Shown here piece by piece: positions 30,666 through 43,400 of a stretch of DNA of 64,000 bases (positions are counted from its first letter, which is position 1; each line of letters begins with the position of its first letter). This DNA comes from Phallusia mammillata (lineage: Eukaryota; Chordata; Ascidiacea; Phlebobranchia; Ascidiidae), in NCBI GenBank assembly GCA_003260075.1, contig QLIY01000162.1, positions 43,910 through 107,909 on the forward strand, given 5' to 3'. The notes beneath the pieces were generated by a model. It was not told the DNA's origin, ran no database searches, and worked only from the letters and a program-made list of their open reading frames with translations. Position numbers and translations under genes: made by a program.

Positions 30666-31854
30666 GCCTTGAAAGCTGTAAGGATAAATTATATTTATGA
30701 CTTTAGTTTGTTTCTTTATTGTGGAATAAATAGGTTGTAAAACCAGCATTTGTAACCGTGTGTCAGTTTAACCTATATAGCATCTTGGTTTATTTTGCCG
30801 ATCTGCTCCACTGTGGTGCAAACATGCTGCAGCAAATCATGGTCAAACCCCATTTCTTTGTCTTGCCTCTCACTTCTTCGACGCAACAAAGCCCTGTGTG
30901 TTTGCACAACCCTGCTCACCCCCTCTTGTCATTGTTGCCTTTGCCCTCCTCGGATGACGCACAACGAGCACGCGTTCGCTTTGTCCGGGCTCACCGGGCA
31001 TCAACAAACCACCGGGCCGTGTTATTACCCAACTGTCACGTGACCGAGCATCACGGTGACGTGGTGTTTTTGTCGTTGCCAGTGTTCGCATTGAATTGGC
31101 ATCAGTACCCGCAATTGCTTTGAATCTCACTTGTGTTCCACTCTCGGCTCTTGACTCTCTGTCCGTTGATGAGCTTTGGTCGACAATCGATCACTCTTCA
31201 ATCTGGAGTACCCGCTTCTCTGTGCCAAAGCTCACCCGCGATTCGCAATCAAATGTTACATCGAGGGTTGGAAACTACCGATTTGGGCGTAAGACACTTT
31301 GCCGACCCATTCGTGTGTTAACATGTTAACTTCGGGCAGGAACTTGAAATGGTCCAGGGCGCCTGATCCATATACAAACATCAAAAAAACTTTGATCTGG
31401 ATTCGTCTTTGGCAGAGTCTTTGCTTCGTGAAAAACAATGTTTTCTCAACTGCGGGTCCTAAAATTCGAACGAGTCAATGAAAGGCATCCACGATCGTCT
31501 TACGACATACATTTTTTTTTCAATTTTTTAAAGTTAACTCCACAAAAGTTTTTCGGAGGGCGAACCCGGTCTGAGATCTGAAAGGTTGGAAAACAGTAAA
31601 TTTGAGCTTGATTGTCAATGCCTTTAGCATATGTTGTGTTCGAGCATGGGGGACCACAACCCATTCTATCAATAGTTGCAGGTCAACATCCAGGTTTTGT
31701 CTGGCCTTGGATTAAGTCTATATTTAGGCCCAAAATCTATTACGTTGAATACGGGACTGTAGTTGAGTTGTTTGTTCATTACGATGCCAAAACTGCTTGT
31801 TCGGTCTGGACGAACAAATAAACAGATTTAACAGTTCCCAGATACATACAGTTG

Positions 31855-32013
31855 AGTCGTGGACTTTGGCATTTGATTTGTAGCGTTCCGTGCGTTCTTG
31901 ACTTTTTGACCGCAAGCCGGTTAAATTAGGGGGGGGGGGAGTCGTGGACTTTGGCATTTGATTTCTAGCGTTCCGTGCGTTCTTGACTTTTTGACCGCAA
32001 GCCGGTTAAATTA
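31855..32013. repeat. Direct repeat of 74 bp separated by G11
   Basis: Units 31855-31928 and 31940-32013 (AGTCGTGGACTTTGGCATTT...) differ at a single base (GATTTGTAG against GATTTCTAG) and are joined by eleven G at 31929-31939. Same pattern as the other junctions. Confidence 0.88.
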
Positions 32014-32646
32014 AAAAAAAATCTAATTTCACGAACGTGTTTGACAACTATTCTTTTCAGGTCTTTCAGTTTTGTAAACCAATACCATTTCTCCATCAGT
32101 CGTCTCCAATTTCGGCGCCTCTATTGCTTTTTGGCACGTACAACTAACCCATTGGCCTCAATTTGTCATTACATTCGCACACATGGTGTTGGTAAATATA
32201 CTTTGAGCCCCTGACATGATCACACTGCTTCCACGCACCAAACTCGTGGAAACCTCGACTTCTTGTTGTTGTTTTCACGAAGCGACCACGCCGTAAGTTC
32301 GTGTCTTCGATCAGCGCTTGGGAAGTCAGCTGGCGAATTTCACGCTTGAACGCGGCAGCTCTCAGCCAATCAGATCGCTTTATGTTTGTGTTGTTTTGGC
32401 TGTGGTTTTTAGGGGACTCCTATTACTATCAACCAGTGAAAATATATTCGCTGTAACAACTGGTCTGGCTTTATTTTTTTGTGTTCACATTTTTGACAAG
32501 CTTTTTGCGGGGTTGAGTTACGACATTCTGAAATAGTTGACTTGCATTTTGTTGTGATCTGCAAAACAATCGCTTAAAGGCTTGTAGTTGGGTTCAACGT
32601 ACCGCGTCTGCATTTCGCTGTCGCCACTTCATGCATATACTCTGGT

Positions 32647-32971
32647 TTCCACCATACTTTAACAGTTTTGGTGCAAGTCGATGACATATTTTGGAAACCT
32701 AACTAACCGTTTTTGAGCGATTTGTCAAGGTCACCAGCATATTTTAGAGAAATCACTGTTTAATCAAAGTGTTTTTCAAATCCAACAATCAACCCCAATT
32801 AAAGGGGGGGGGGCTTCCACCATACTTTAACAGTTTTGGTGCAAGTCGATGACATGTTTTGGAAACCTAACTAACCGTTTTTGAGCGATTTGACAAGGTC
32901 ACCAGCATATTTTAGAGAAATCTCTGTTTAATCAAAGTGTTTTTCAAATCCAACAATCAACCCCAATTAAA
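32647..32971. repeat. Direct repeat of 157 bp separated by G10
   Basis: Units 32647-32803 and 32815-32971 (TTCCACCATACTTTAACAGT...) are joined by G10 (32804-32813) and differ at a few bases (ACATATTTTGG against ACATGTTTTGG, TTGTCAAGG against TTGACAAGG). Confidence 0.88.
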
Positions 32972-33722
32972 ACATGCTTTGGCACATCTTACTACGCATG
33001 AGTTTGTGTTCCGACAACCGAACATTATTAAGTTTACTAGAAACTTCTACAACGCATAAAGGAGGAACGTTAGTAGCTTGGACCCTCCCAAGAATATACC
33101 CAGCTTGGAGAGAACGAAGAAGAAGTGATTTTGCCACTGGGCAACTTACGCTTTTTATTTTGAGAAGAATGCCATTTCTTGTTGAACTTATTATTTGGTT
33201 CTTAGCTACAGAACGTCACAATTTCTGTTCCTGCAACAGTGCCAAAAATGTCTAACGTGCGTCAATCGAGTTGCATGGTAACAGCCGGCGTTAACCTTCA
33301 TCTCTTCCTGGCAACAGAACGTCAAATTTTGACAGTTTAACGACGTCTCTGAAATATTGGGACGGGATTTTACACGATTTTGCAGGTGGTTTATGAAACG
33401 TAGTCTAATCCATTTATTTTGTGACAATTGTGTTGTTGCTGTTTTCAAAGAAGGGTAAATACCATAGTGAAATTTTCCCAATGTGAAGTAGCCAGCATGT
33501 TAAGTGTGAAGTAGCCAGTATGTATAAGTATAAAACGTATAAAGGTCAGCCCAAGACAAAACTGTTTGATTACAATGCAATCCAGACACATTTTCGCTTT
33601 GTTTGACTAAAAAACAACAAATGCAAAAGCGCCGAAAACGGCAATTTTTTTTTCTCTTTTACAAATTGTTTTCATGCTTTCAATCCTTTTCTGTTGCGTC
33701 CTAAAGTCTTCGTGGTAAGTGG

Positions 33723-33954
33723 CCCGAAACCAGTGTAATGCTTCCTAAACGACCCCGTGATGTACTTGTTTTTCTGTGTATCGTCCCGCTGGTGACAAAG
33801 CTAAGACTGTTTCTTGCCACCAGAACGGCCTTGGGGGGGGGGACCCGAAACCAGTGTAATGCTTCCTAAACGACCCCGTGATGTCCTTGTTTTTCTGTGT
33901 ATCGTCCCCGCTGGTGACAAAGCTAAGACTGTTTCTTGCCACCAGAACGGCCTT
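33723..33954. repeat. Direct repeat of about 110 bp separated by G10
   Basis: Units 33723-33832 and 33844-33954 (CCCGAAACCAGTGTAATGCT...) are joined by G10 (33833-33842). Differences are one substitution (GATGTACTTG against GATGTCCTTG) and one C indel (CGTCCCGC against CGTCCCCGC). Confidence 0.88.
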
Positions 33955-34170
33955 CGATCAACACGGGCTACTCAGAAAAACCTAGGAAGAGGCTGTTCGC
34001 ATCCCTCGTGTGAATATTCACTAGTGTTTGTGCCCATTTGGGATTTTTCCAGCTTCCCTGATCCAGAGCATTAGAGGCAGCATTGAAAAACAGGATGTTT
34101 TTCGAAAATATTTGCCGAAACATACGGTTTTAGTGCATGCACTCAGTTGATGTGCGGCATAGTGCCCAAT

Positions 34171-34293
34171 ATTTTATCATGTTGAATTTTATCGGGGTTG
34201 ATCTTACTGTAATAAAGGGGGGGGGGGGGGTAAATATGCGGTTTAGCTTTTATCATGTTGAATTTTATCGGGGTTGATCTTACTGTAATAAAG
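34171..34293. repeat. Direct repeat of 46 bp around G14 and a 17-base spacer
   Basis: TTTTATCATGTTGAATTTTA...GTAATAAA occurs at 34171-34216 and again at about 34248-34293. Between them are fourteen G (34217-34230) and 17 unrelated bases (TAAATATGCGGTTTAGC). The spacer and the longer run make this junction differ from the rest. Confidence 0.8.
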
Positions 34294-34524
34294 GGACAAC
34301 GTCTCATAACGTGTGTATTCCTTTTCACAGCGCCCTAGCCTGGTACAAAACCATCTTGAAAAACGCAAACTTATCACGTGACCAACCTTTAACGCCATAC
34401 AACCGTTGTTTTCTTCAAATTTGTCACTTACATTAAAACAAGAATCTTTATGTATAGTTGACAACGCTACGCGCGTTGTTGTGTCGTGCACAAAAACCTT
34501 TTGTTCAGACTTTGACGCGAAGTG

Positions 34525-34740
34525 TTTTTTTCCGTGTATGTAACATAGAAATCATATTACGAATTAGCGTTGATTTCTATGGATGTATCTGAAACTGTTT
34601 TACACGACGGGAAAGTATGACGTTCATCAAGTTCTTTTTGCGTCTTTTTCTGTGTATATCTCATAGAAATCATATTTCATTTCGGTGTGTATTTGTATAC
34701 ATTTCTATGGCGAGGAAATATGACGTTTAACAGGTTTTAT
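34525..34740. repeat. Two tandem units, each with an inverted repeat
   Basis: Each unit reads TTTTTCYGTGTATRT, CATAGAAATCATATT, a 15-25 base loop, ATTTCTATGG, GAAA(G/T)TATGACGTT. Unit one is about 34525-34635, unit two about 34645-34740. The CATAGAAATCA and TGATTTCTATG arms of unit one form an 11-bp hairpin; unit two has a shorter form. This may be an old duplicated MITE or a structured RNA element. Confidence 0.6.
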
Positions 34741-37440
34741 GTTTCTTTTTTCCCTCGGCTTACAATCAGTCATTGGATTCAATCTTGGTGAAACACGTCT
34801 GATTGCGTTTTGTGTGACGCGCGGTGCTCTTTTGTTTGCTTATTCAACCCGCGTAAAGCCACCTGTTCTGTTTTCATTTCCAAGTGAAACTTAACGAATG
34901 CACTGATGTGTGTTGAAAACCCCGAGCGCAACTGAATGTAGAAAACCTGTACACACCGACAGAGCTAGTGCGTCAACTGAATTCCGTATCTTATTGTACG
35001 AAAACAAATTGAAAGCAATTTGCGTCAGAGCTCTCCATAACGTCATGTCTGTTAATCACAATGCCTAGGGTGTCGCAATCTTTTGTTTTGCGAAATTGTC
35101 GTGTTTACAACATTTGATTGTCGCGACATATTGTTTTACCCGGCCCACTTTGATCCCACAACGGTTTTTGTTTCATTTGACGTCCCAAGTGTTGTTGCAA
35201 TGTCTATGAAGTTGTCCATGATTACTCAAGGGATTTACAAGTCGCCACTGGTGTAAATTATATAGGTTCGTAAGTTCAACTCGTTTATGAGTTTACCGCT
35301 TGGGTATGCATCAGTATGCAAACTTGGCTTGTTTTATAAAAGCTATACTAGCTCTACGGTGTATTTCTTTCACCTACTGCACTGATGGGACCTTGTAGGT
35401 CGGAAAATATGTGCTTAGGATTTCTGCAACTGGTAAAAATCCCAACCCAAGTTGTAGATGAAATTCGAAGCATGTGAATTGTTTGTTTTAATTATTGTAC
35501 AATTTTTTTTCAAACAAAAACAAAATCGCCAGACTTTAAAATGCGCTAAACCGGATTTTGATTTCCACTTAAGTTTTAAGTCCACTTTGTGACCACTTAA
35601 ATATAAGGATATCCAATTTTCCCATTACCCTTAAAACCATTGCCTCTTACGGGGCGGTTCCTAAAACAGGTGTAAAACCAAAATCCGGTCAATTACATGG
35701 GGTTATGTACTCACAAATTGGTTAAACCCCCTTACTGTCGTCTGGTAATCTTATAACCATCTGTGTATTGAGAAAACACCAACAAACACGGCTTGTTGGA
35801 TTCGGAAGCCCTTATCATAAGGGTTTACATTGATTTAAGCGTTAACACTTGATTTGTTGCTTGACGCATGTTAGCTAGTGACAACGCAGTGTCTCTACGT
35901 AAAACTGACCACATAATCCGTCTCAATAAGACCCTACGTGGTTCTGAGGGCACCGGTTCAACAATATCACCCTGAAACGAACCCGCGTTGCTTTAGAGAC
36001 AAATGAGTCACTGGCTGTTCGATTTGCACACAGCTCACTGCTTACGTTCAAGACATTGCTTATTGCTGGTAAACATGGTATATGATGACCTTACGGTTAG
36101 TTTGTGACCTTGTCATATAACAGGTGGCTTCTGTATGGCAGCGTTTGGGTATAATACGAAAAGCGGGCACTTGTGACTTTTTCGTTTGACATCGTTAAAT
36201 AAACAGGCTCTGTGCCTAGGTGTAATCTTCAGCTCAGATCTAAGTAAGCTGTCATAAAGCACCCACGTTCAATGCCTTCTTCGCCGGCACGCAGAATATC
36301 ATTTAAATCGAATTAGGGGTCGCCAAATTGCCGGAGAATTGCCTTGCACTCATGAAACTCACTTATTTGCACGATCCCGAAATAGAGCAGCCACAAAAGC
36401 CCATCCAGGGCCAAACGTCCAATTTTCTAGATCGCGGATTATGGTTTCAACTGGCGGAGGGTTCATTATACGCTTACTCATAGCCCTTATGACTCCTCCC
36501 TGGGCCCTGTATACGGGGTTATCTTACCATTTAACGATGCTGCGTTTGGCAACTGCTCATGATTTTTATAATGGCAACCGAGGCCAAAAGCGGGCAACTA
36601 CTTGCGAAATTTGATCCTAATCGTTGTGGTGTGGAAAGCTATCTCACCTGGTAATTTGCGATAATCCAAGCGGACTTGTAAGAAAATATCAAAATCGGAC
36701 CATTTTTAATCTTGCACAGATCAGTAAGCAGTGTCCTTATACCTTGTGGTTCATTTGCATTTTCAAAATCGAAACGATCATGCATGGATTTCCCAAACGT
36801 GCTTTTCGATGTAACTTAAAATATTAAAGTGCAACCACTTTACTAATGTTTGGTCTCGAATGTAAAGGGGAGTTTTTTGCAAATAAAGCATCATTTCGTG
36901 TTAACACACCTTGTTGCTGCAAAACTACCAGCAAACGTTGACCACGCATTTGAATTTGACGAACTTTCTGTGTAAAAGGGGTAAAATCGTGTACTGTTTT
37001 GTGCAACCGTGCTTCGAGTTCTTGGCTGAAAACAAATGAATGCCATGATGTCGGTTGATCGTTTTTTATGATTTGTCAGATTAATGTTTTACAAAAAGTT
37101 GGTAATGTGGTTTCAAAAGCAAAAATGGCGACAAAAATCTAGAGAGTTTATTTACTTGGCTGAAAGAGACTTTAAAATCCCCCGCAGTTAATTTCTTCCG
37201 TTTTAAGAGTTTACCGTTTTGGAAGTGGACTTAGGCTGGTATACACGCAGCTTATCAAAACATCTGCTATTTAAAGAGGGCAAAGAGGATTTACGACCAG
37301 CGGCCATTGTAAAAATCACGTGCGACAGTTTGGACCGCCTAGGAATTTTGCTCGATAATTTTAGTGTAGGGATATTAACTTTGCCTAAAGTTTTCCGAAA
37401 ATATCCAGCCGAGGATTAATTATGTTTGTGACTGTCAGCG

Positions 37441-37693
37441 TACGTTTACAACTCTCACAAATAATTGCTCACCACCAAACTCTAAACCAACTGGTTTACC
37501 TTGATGGTCTTGGCCTGGTTTACAACATAAAAATGACCCAACAATGCTATTCAGAATGACAGGGGGGGGGGCTACGTTTACAACTCTCACAAATAATTGC
37601 TCACCACCAAACTCTGAACCAACTGGTTTACCTTGATGGTCTTGACCTGGTTTACAACATAAAAATGACCCAACAATGCTATTCAGAATGACA
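37441..37693. repeat. Direct repeat of 121 bp separated by G10
   Basis: Units 37441-37561 and 37573-37693 (TACGTTTACAACTCTCACAA...) are joined by G10 (37562-37571) and differ at two positions (CTCTAAACC against CTCTGAACC, TTGGCCTGG against TTGACCTGG). The equal length and allele-like differences are typical of this class. Confidence 0.88.
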
Positions 37694-40080
37694 TGTGACA
37701 ACCCACCATGTCCCACAACCAACAGCTTACACTTGACAGCCCAGAGAAAAACATCCAGGCCAACAAGGGAATAGTGACATTTCGGTGCAACTTTGCATAG
37801 TCACCAGTTAAGTTACTATTTGCGGAAGCAACAAAGAGCCACGGTGGCACAACACTAAAATACGTCTGAAAAAAAAACAGTACATACAAAGGTGTGAAGT
37901 TGAATAAACAAAAGCGTACAGGAAAAATTACCGAAACCAGGTAAACGTCCATCAGGTTCAAACAAGGTAGACGTCGATCAGGTTCAATTTCTTATTCCCA
38001 TATTTTACCACTTCCTATTTTGCGTTGATAATAACCTGTAGTATGACAATATGTTTTGATCACTTCGACTCCATCACGTCGCCAGTTATGTGTACTTAGG
38101 GTCGAACCTCATCGACCCTGTGTTCAAGAGTAGCACGTAAACAGAAAGGCCTTGTGCATAATTACACCGCCCAAACACGTTACCTTGTTGATTCCAGCTT
38201 CCGAAAGCTCCTGAAATTGATTTGCCTTCGAGTCCCGTGGAGTTTGACTGAAGGCTTTGCGGTCTGTGGCCATTATCCCGACGAAAAAAGTCGTTGTTTG
38301 GCGCACAGGGCGTTTTGCGCACCTATAGCGAGGCGCACTCTTGCGGTGTGGCCGTGAATTTTTGATTTATTGCCAGCCTCACCTTATTGTATTCAATAGT
38401 TGTTGATAAAATGGATATTATATTCTTTACATGTAATATATCAGAGTGATCGATGTGTTTCTCCTCATGGCGCACCTTGGTTGCTATAGCACTTTGTCAT
38501 CAAGCAGGGTTTAGCTGTAGCATATGAAAATCCAACAGCACTACCTTTAAGGACTGAAAATCTAGCTCTTTGTTTTGCGCCGTTTATATTAAAATGGTGG
38601 TCTTAAATTTCGCTCTAGGTTCCAATGTCAATTTTAGACGGTTATCACGCAACCAGGCGTCACAAACAAACCCTAACAGTTTTAGCTCACGTGGTACAAT
38701 TTGAACGACCGGTAGTTCCGCACAAAACACCGGTATTTGTCCAGCTGTGACCTCCGCACAACCACCCCAACAAGCGCCCTTTCCTGGATATAACATCACT
38801 ACCCCACTGTCGCCGTCATTAACGCCGGTATAAAAATACAGCGAAGTTTTGTGATGGAAATTGACTGTTATCAGGAAGGAGTGTGTAATTTTTTTGTTAC
38901 TAATGGGCCAATGCTATTAACACCATTAGGTCTTTTTTCATTAAGTTGACATTACTTTGTTGCGTACCAAACACGGGTATACTGAGTTAACCGTAAAATG
39001 CGCAAGTGTTTCTAGCCGCATTGTTGGGTTGCAGAAGAAAGCAATGACCGGTTTAAAAATGAAATAGTTTAGGGTCAAAAATCGAAATGTCACCGCCGGC
39101 CGCAAACGTTTATAGATGGGCCACGTTTGGCCTGCGGGCTCCAGGTTACACACCCCAGTTATTCAGCATTAGGTAGAAAGTCCACAAAATGGTGCCACCT
39201 GGTTAGTTCTAGACCGGTTTAGTTCATCACCCACAAACATACGATTGACGAAATTGAAAAAGACAAGCACAAAAAAAACTAAATGGGCCGCCTTGTATAA
39301 AGAAAACGAAGTTTCGCCTGTTTACTACCAAATCTCCCACCCACGCATAGGTTTCAGTTAATTACATCATTACATCGTTCTTGTCTCATTATAATCACCC
39401 AATGTAGTATTAGGCATAGCCAATCAGGCCGTGCTATGCCATCCATCACATTCGGGGTGTTACGGAGAGTCCCCTGATACTGAAAGGCAACACAAGTCCA
39501 TCTGTGAAAAGTGGGAAAGCCTTTTCTCCCCCAGCTGGCTAATTCAATTCATGCGTAATTGGGCCGGCTAATCGGGCGTCCAATAACACAAGCGAGTTAT
39601 CGAGTGATTTTCAGCGACAAGCAAACGACGGCTTGTCGCGACTCAAACAAACAAGAAGACAAAGAGCGTCCAGACTCATTGTGTTAGATTCCCTAACCAC
39701 CAGACGCTGGTTTCCCAAAATTCTCGACATTTTCTCAGTTTCATTCCACACCGCACTGGCGAAGCGACAAAGCCGGCGCTCTTTTCCATAATGAGCCTTT
39801 TGCTAATAATATATTCAGTTCCCAGTGGGACTGGCGGCTGCTCCGTGCTCGTGCTATAGACCTAGTGTTTACCGCTGCTGCGTTGGTAGGGGTTTGTTTT
39901 CACATTGAGGCGTGGGTTTTCCCTTTGCTGTCGGTTATACTTGTGTCGCATTCGACATGCAAAGATCCCAGGAGGATCGCCGCGGCACCGGGACAAGTTC
40001 ATGAAACTTTTTTCCCACACTGACGCCAGGACTGAAATCGCTGATGAAATGTTTGCTGAATGATAAACGACCGTCTACTT
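37694..40080. other. Gene-poor region left of the first hAT MITE
   Basis: Apart from the candidate exon at 37731-37865, nothing is recognised. A 26-base unit is tandemly doubled at about 37935-37985 (GAAACCAGGTAAACGTCCATC, then AAACAAGGTAGACGTCGATC, each followed by AGGTTCAA). The stretch about 39440-39980 has more CpG than its surroundings but no attached exon. Confidence 0.45.
37731..37865 (-). CDS. Candidate membrane-protein exon, unknown gene
   Basis: On the minus strand a strong acceptor (TACTGTTTTTTTTTCAG) opens a 135-base stretch that is open in phase 0 for 45 codons and ends at a GTAAGC donor. The peptide begins TYFSVVPPWLFVASANSNLT and ends VTIPLLAWMFFSGLSS, with two hydrophobic stretches like transmembrane helices. 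The next open stretch on the same strand (VILNSIVGSFLCC, near 37690-37650) is also hydrophobic but out of frame with it. A vague likeness to bile-acid-symporter-type carriers is not enough to name it. It could be a fragment of a gene or a decayed copy. Confidence 0.3.
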
Positions 40081-40486
40081 CAGTGGTTCCCAAACTTTTT
40101 CATATTTTTTGCAAAACGGTCCCTTTGCCATTTTTTCGAGGGCTCGCGGTCCTTAAACCTAAATGTACGAAAGTTGATTGCATGATTTTAGCCAGTTATG
40201 CAAAATTGCGCATAACAATCATCCAAAGACAGCATATGACATCACAAACAGGACAAAATCATTACGATTGTGCGCGAACAATTGCATTTTTGATAGTTGT
40301 CATTTAATAAAGGCCATTGTTTAGCAATGGAGACAGTCGATTCTCAATTCTACTTTGATTTAAACTTATTTAGTGGTACAAACTGACGCCAAATAAGATT
40401 ATAGAATTACTTCAACCGCTTCGCGGTCCCCCAAAATTGCCTCACGGACCCCTAAAGGACCGCGGACCCCAGTTTGGGAACCGCTG
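40081..40486 (+). mobile_element. hAT-type MITE, copy 1, with perfect 8-bp target duplication
   Basis: The ends CAGTGGTTCCCAAACT and AGTTTGGGAACCGCTG are 16-base terminal inverted repeats with one mismatch. GTCTACTT flanks the element on both sides (40073-40080 and 40487-40494). Length 406 bp, no transposase. The CAG(T/C)GGTTC(C/T)CAAACT terminus and 8-bp duplication are typical of hAT. Internally TCGAGGGCTCGCGGTCC near the left and GCGGTCCCCCAAAATTGCC near the right are diagnostic of this family. Confidence 0.93.
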
Positions 40487-43400
40487 GTCTACTTGCTCTT
40501 TTTACCATTTCTCGTGCAAATAAAAGCGTTTGAACTCTTTCCAAGTAAAATAAGTTTTTAAGAGCAAAAATCATATCTGATTGAAAAACATATAACGGTT
40601 TACCATAAAATTAATTGGTTGTATGTGGAAGTATGTCCTATGCCGCTTCTTCGCCACTCTTTATTTTTAAAATTAACACAACTTGTTTTTGCTTTTCCTA
40701 TGGAAATGCGTAGCAACAAAAAAAAACGGTTCAATAGAAAAAGCTCTTCTGAGAATTCCAAATCCTGGAATCGAAAAGCCTATTTGTCCAGATACATCAC
40801 GCGCCCTCTCGCAAACCCGGCATTAGACGACATTTAAAGGAGAGATTCAGTTAAGATTGATGAACGCTCTGGTTGCTGGCTGTCATAACGCACTCCGACG
40901 ATCGATGACCGGCGTCCCTCAGGGGGCTCGTTGCTTTTCTTCACCAAAGGATGATTGACTTGTCCGTTGAAAAACGAGTCTCTTTTCGGCACTGGATCAG
41001 CCCTGCGCTGGCGTGTTAATATCTATTGCTTGAGTTTGGCTTGTGGCACGTTGCTTGACAATACAAGCGGATGTATACCTGGTGCAATTGTTGTCTCAAG
41101 ATAATTTGAGGTATTTCTGCATTTTTGTCAGACTACGCTAATATATGGCTTTGCATTAATTTGGACAACAGTAATTTTTGTAACGATGTATTATCTACGC
41201 ACAAACCACATGGCAATTTTGTCTTTAATCGGTCTGCTTACAAACGTTAAAAATAACACTGTTTGTGCTTTCAGAAAGTTTGACATATGCCTACACAGTC
41301 GAACAAAGTAGACATGGTCTGTCGTGGCATTATACCCAGTTTCAAATCGAATGCATCTGTTTTGTTCAAATTACGTTATCTGAACTTAACTTAATTTATA
41401 CAATTTATAAGTGGTTTTAACATGGGCGCCCTGCTGTTAAGAAAACAAAGTGGGAAAACAGGTTAAGAACAGTGCAATATACAATACTAAAAATCTGATT
41501 TGATTTATATTGACATGTTTCTTAGTAAAAGGTTGCTGGTACAGGTTTACTATGTTACCAATGCCACCGCTCCACAAAAATTCGTCGCCCAGATTTTTTA
41601 TGACAATTTTCAAAAGGTTGATCATCATAATATTGACTCTTTCTGTAAATCTTTACCGTAGACCTGGTGTATTTTGTTGTCAGGCTGCGGCATAATTGTG
41701 TGGTTTTCAGCAAACTTGTGCGGTTTATTGAAACTGGAGTTTCTAATTAGGCGGCATTGCGCCGAAGCTTAGCTTTGTGGCTCCAACTTGGCACCGCAGA
41801 ACATTTGGTTTATGGCTTGTTACACATCGGTGGTCCGATTTTATGATTCTGACGCACAATATCGTTTATAGCCTTTTAAGACTATTTGTACTTTTAATTG
41901 CCTCCAATGATTTGCGATTTGTTTAAATCTATTACGTCAGCAATAGGTTAAATCGATATTGCTTATGTCATGCAAGGTGGTTGCTCTCCTTGCACTTGCT
42001 AATGAACAGGTGTGAAGCATCTGCCAAGCAGCAGCCACAAAGCATGTTGTTTTTTCCCGATGTCTGGCATCTTTGAATGTGGTCGTGTGGTTGTCAATTT
42101 GTTGCATGCACGTTTGTGTTGCGGTTATGACCCTGCGGTCGTTGACATTTACCGTTTGTGGTGCGCTGTCGCATGTTTGCGGTGTGTTTGTTTCGCAGGC
42201 TATACATATGGGTAAAATGCTTTTTCCTAACTTTTATGTTCAAAATACCACACAGTGTTTTAGCTACATCAAAACAGCACAACTTGTTATGAGATGAACC
42301 AAACCAGTACTCCACTACTCGGTACTAAGCTTTATAAATTAATGTTTAAATTCATATTTTCGTTGCATAGTTATATCGAATAAAGGTATTAACGAAACTT
42401 ATATAATTCGATCGTCATCAAACACCTACCCCCCTTAAGTTACGCCATGTACACTTTGATGGAAGGTTAAAACACAAATGTTGCAACATTTATAAACATG
42501 ACCATGTTATTGTTACGTAACATGTGTGACGCGTAAGCGTTCGAGCATTCTCGGCGAATCAGAAAACATGAAGTTTTGGCCTCGCCTTATAAAAACCACA
42601 CTTCGGCAGCCTTTTTTGAGGTTAACCAAGCGGTATGTATTTTTTTCGTTATAGGTCTCCTTCCCTGAACACTACTTTTTATCTTTTTTTGTCAAACGCA
42701 TATCCATTGAGTTTGATTTAGAAAGCGTGTTTCAAATTTATTTAGGTGACAGATAGTCTTCTGAAGTAGTTTTGATACAAACTTTGAACCAGCTTTTAAC
42801 CCACAGGTCCCAAAACGTTAAATGTTTATTGAGGTAAGCACTTACAAGCCAAATAAATTGAAACACGTCATCGAATGTCAGCACAGCCTGATGAGAAAAT
42901 TGTTTCTTTGTTTGAAACTGGCCTTAGCAACACATCACGTGAGAACAGGATTGAAACACGTTGATCGTTAACTTGTTTTATCGCGGTTGTATAACCTTAC
43001 TGAGTCAATAGTCTTTTTCGTAATGGCCCTTTGCTGGTGCACAGTAAAGGCCGGACAAATATTGTCACGTCAAAGTACAATGTGTCTCGCATTTTAACGG
43101 AGGCAGCTAAAGTACTTATTCTTTTGTCATTAAACCCGGCGTTTTTCTCTGTATCACATCGCTAAGCCGGCTTGCGAAGTAGGAGATAATGCCGACCTCT
43201 ATTTGCACGGTGAGATATTTTTAGCAGCGGGTTTGTCTTTGGCAAATAACGCTTTTCTCATCTTTTGTGTACGAAATCGATAGCACGGGGCAAATGATTG
43301 GCACACGGCAGGACAAAATCACACGACCGCCCCAGCGCCTATATGACACCATTGTTCAAGGGGTAACTAATGTCTTCCCAATATTGACCCCGCGGGGGTG

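Larger units (their letters stand above)
28142..31854. other. Gene-poor region
   Basis: No gene recognised. Contains a hammerhead-like core near 28998, E-box palindromes at 29354, 30497 and 31036, and a short tandem repeat at 30554-30665. A CpG-bearing block runs about 29200-29560 (promoter-like, no exon attached) and another about 30880-31080. Confidence 0.45.
32014..37440. other. Gene-poor region
   Basis: No gene recognised on either strand. It holds three homopolymer junctions, a two-unit tandem with internal inverted repeats (34.5 kb), a 25-bp tandem pair at about 33480-33530 (GTGAAGTAGCCAG twice), an inverted pair ACCGGATTTTG/CAAAATCCGGT at 35550 and 35679, and a 15-base near-palindrome at 35809-35823 (CCCTTATCATAAGGG). 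Confidence 0.45.

Noticed and set aside
37435-37722. ORF with an internally repeated protein segment (VILNSIVGSFLCC twice)
   Set aside because: The repeat comes from the duplicated 121-bp unit around G10 and not from a repeat protein.
42885-42925. CTGATGA followed by GAAAC, possible further hammerhead
   Set aside because: The spacer does not form a continuous stem II next to GAAAC, unlike the three reported cores.
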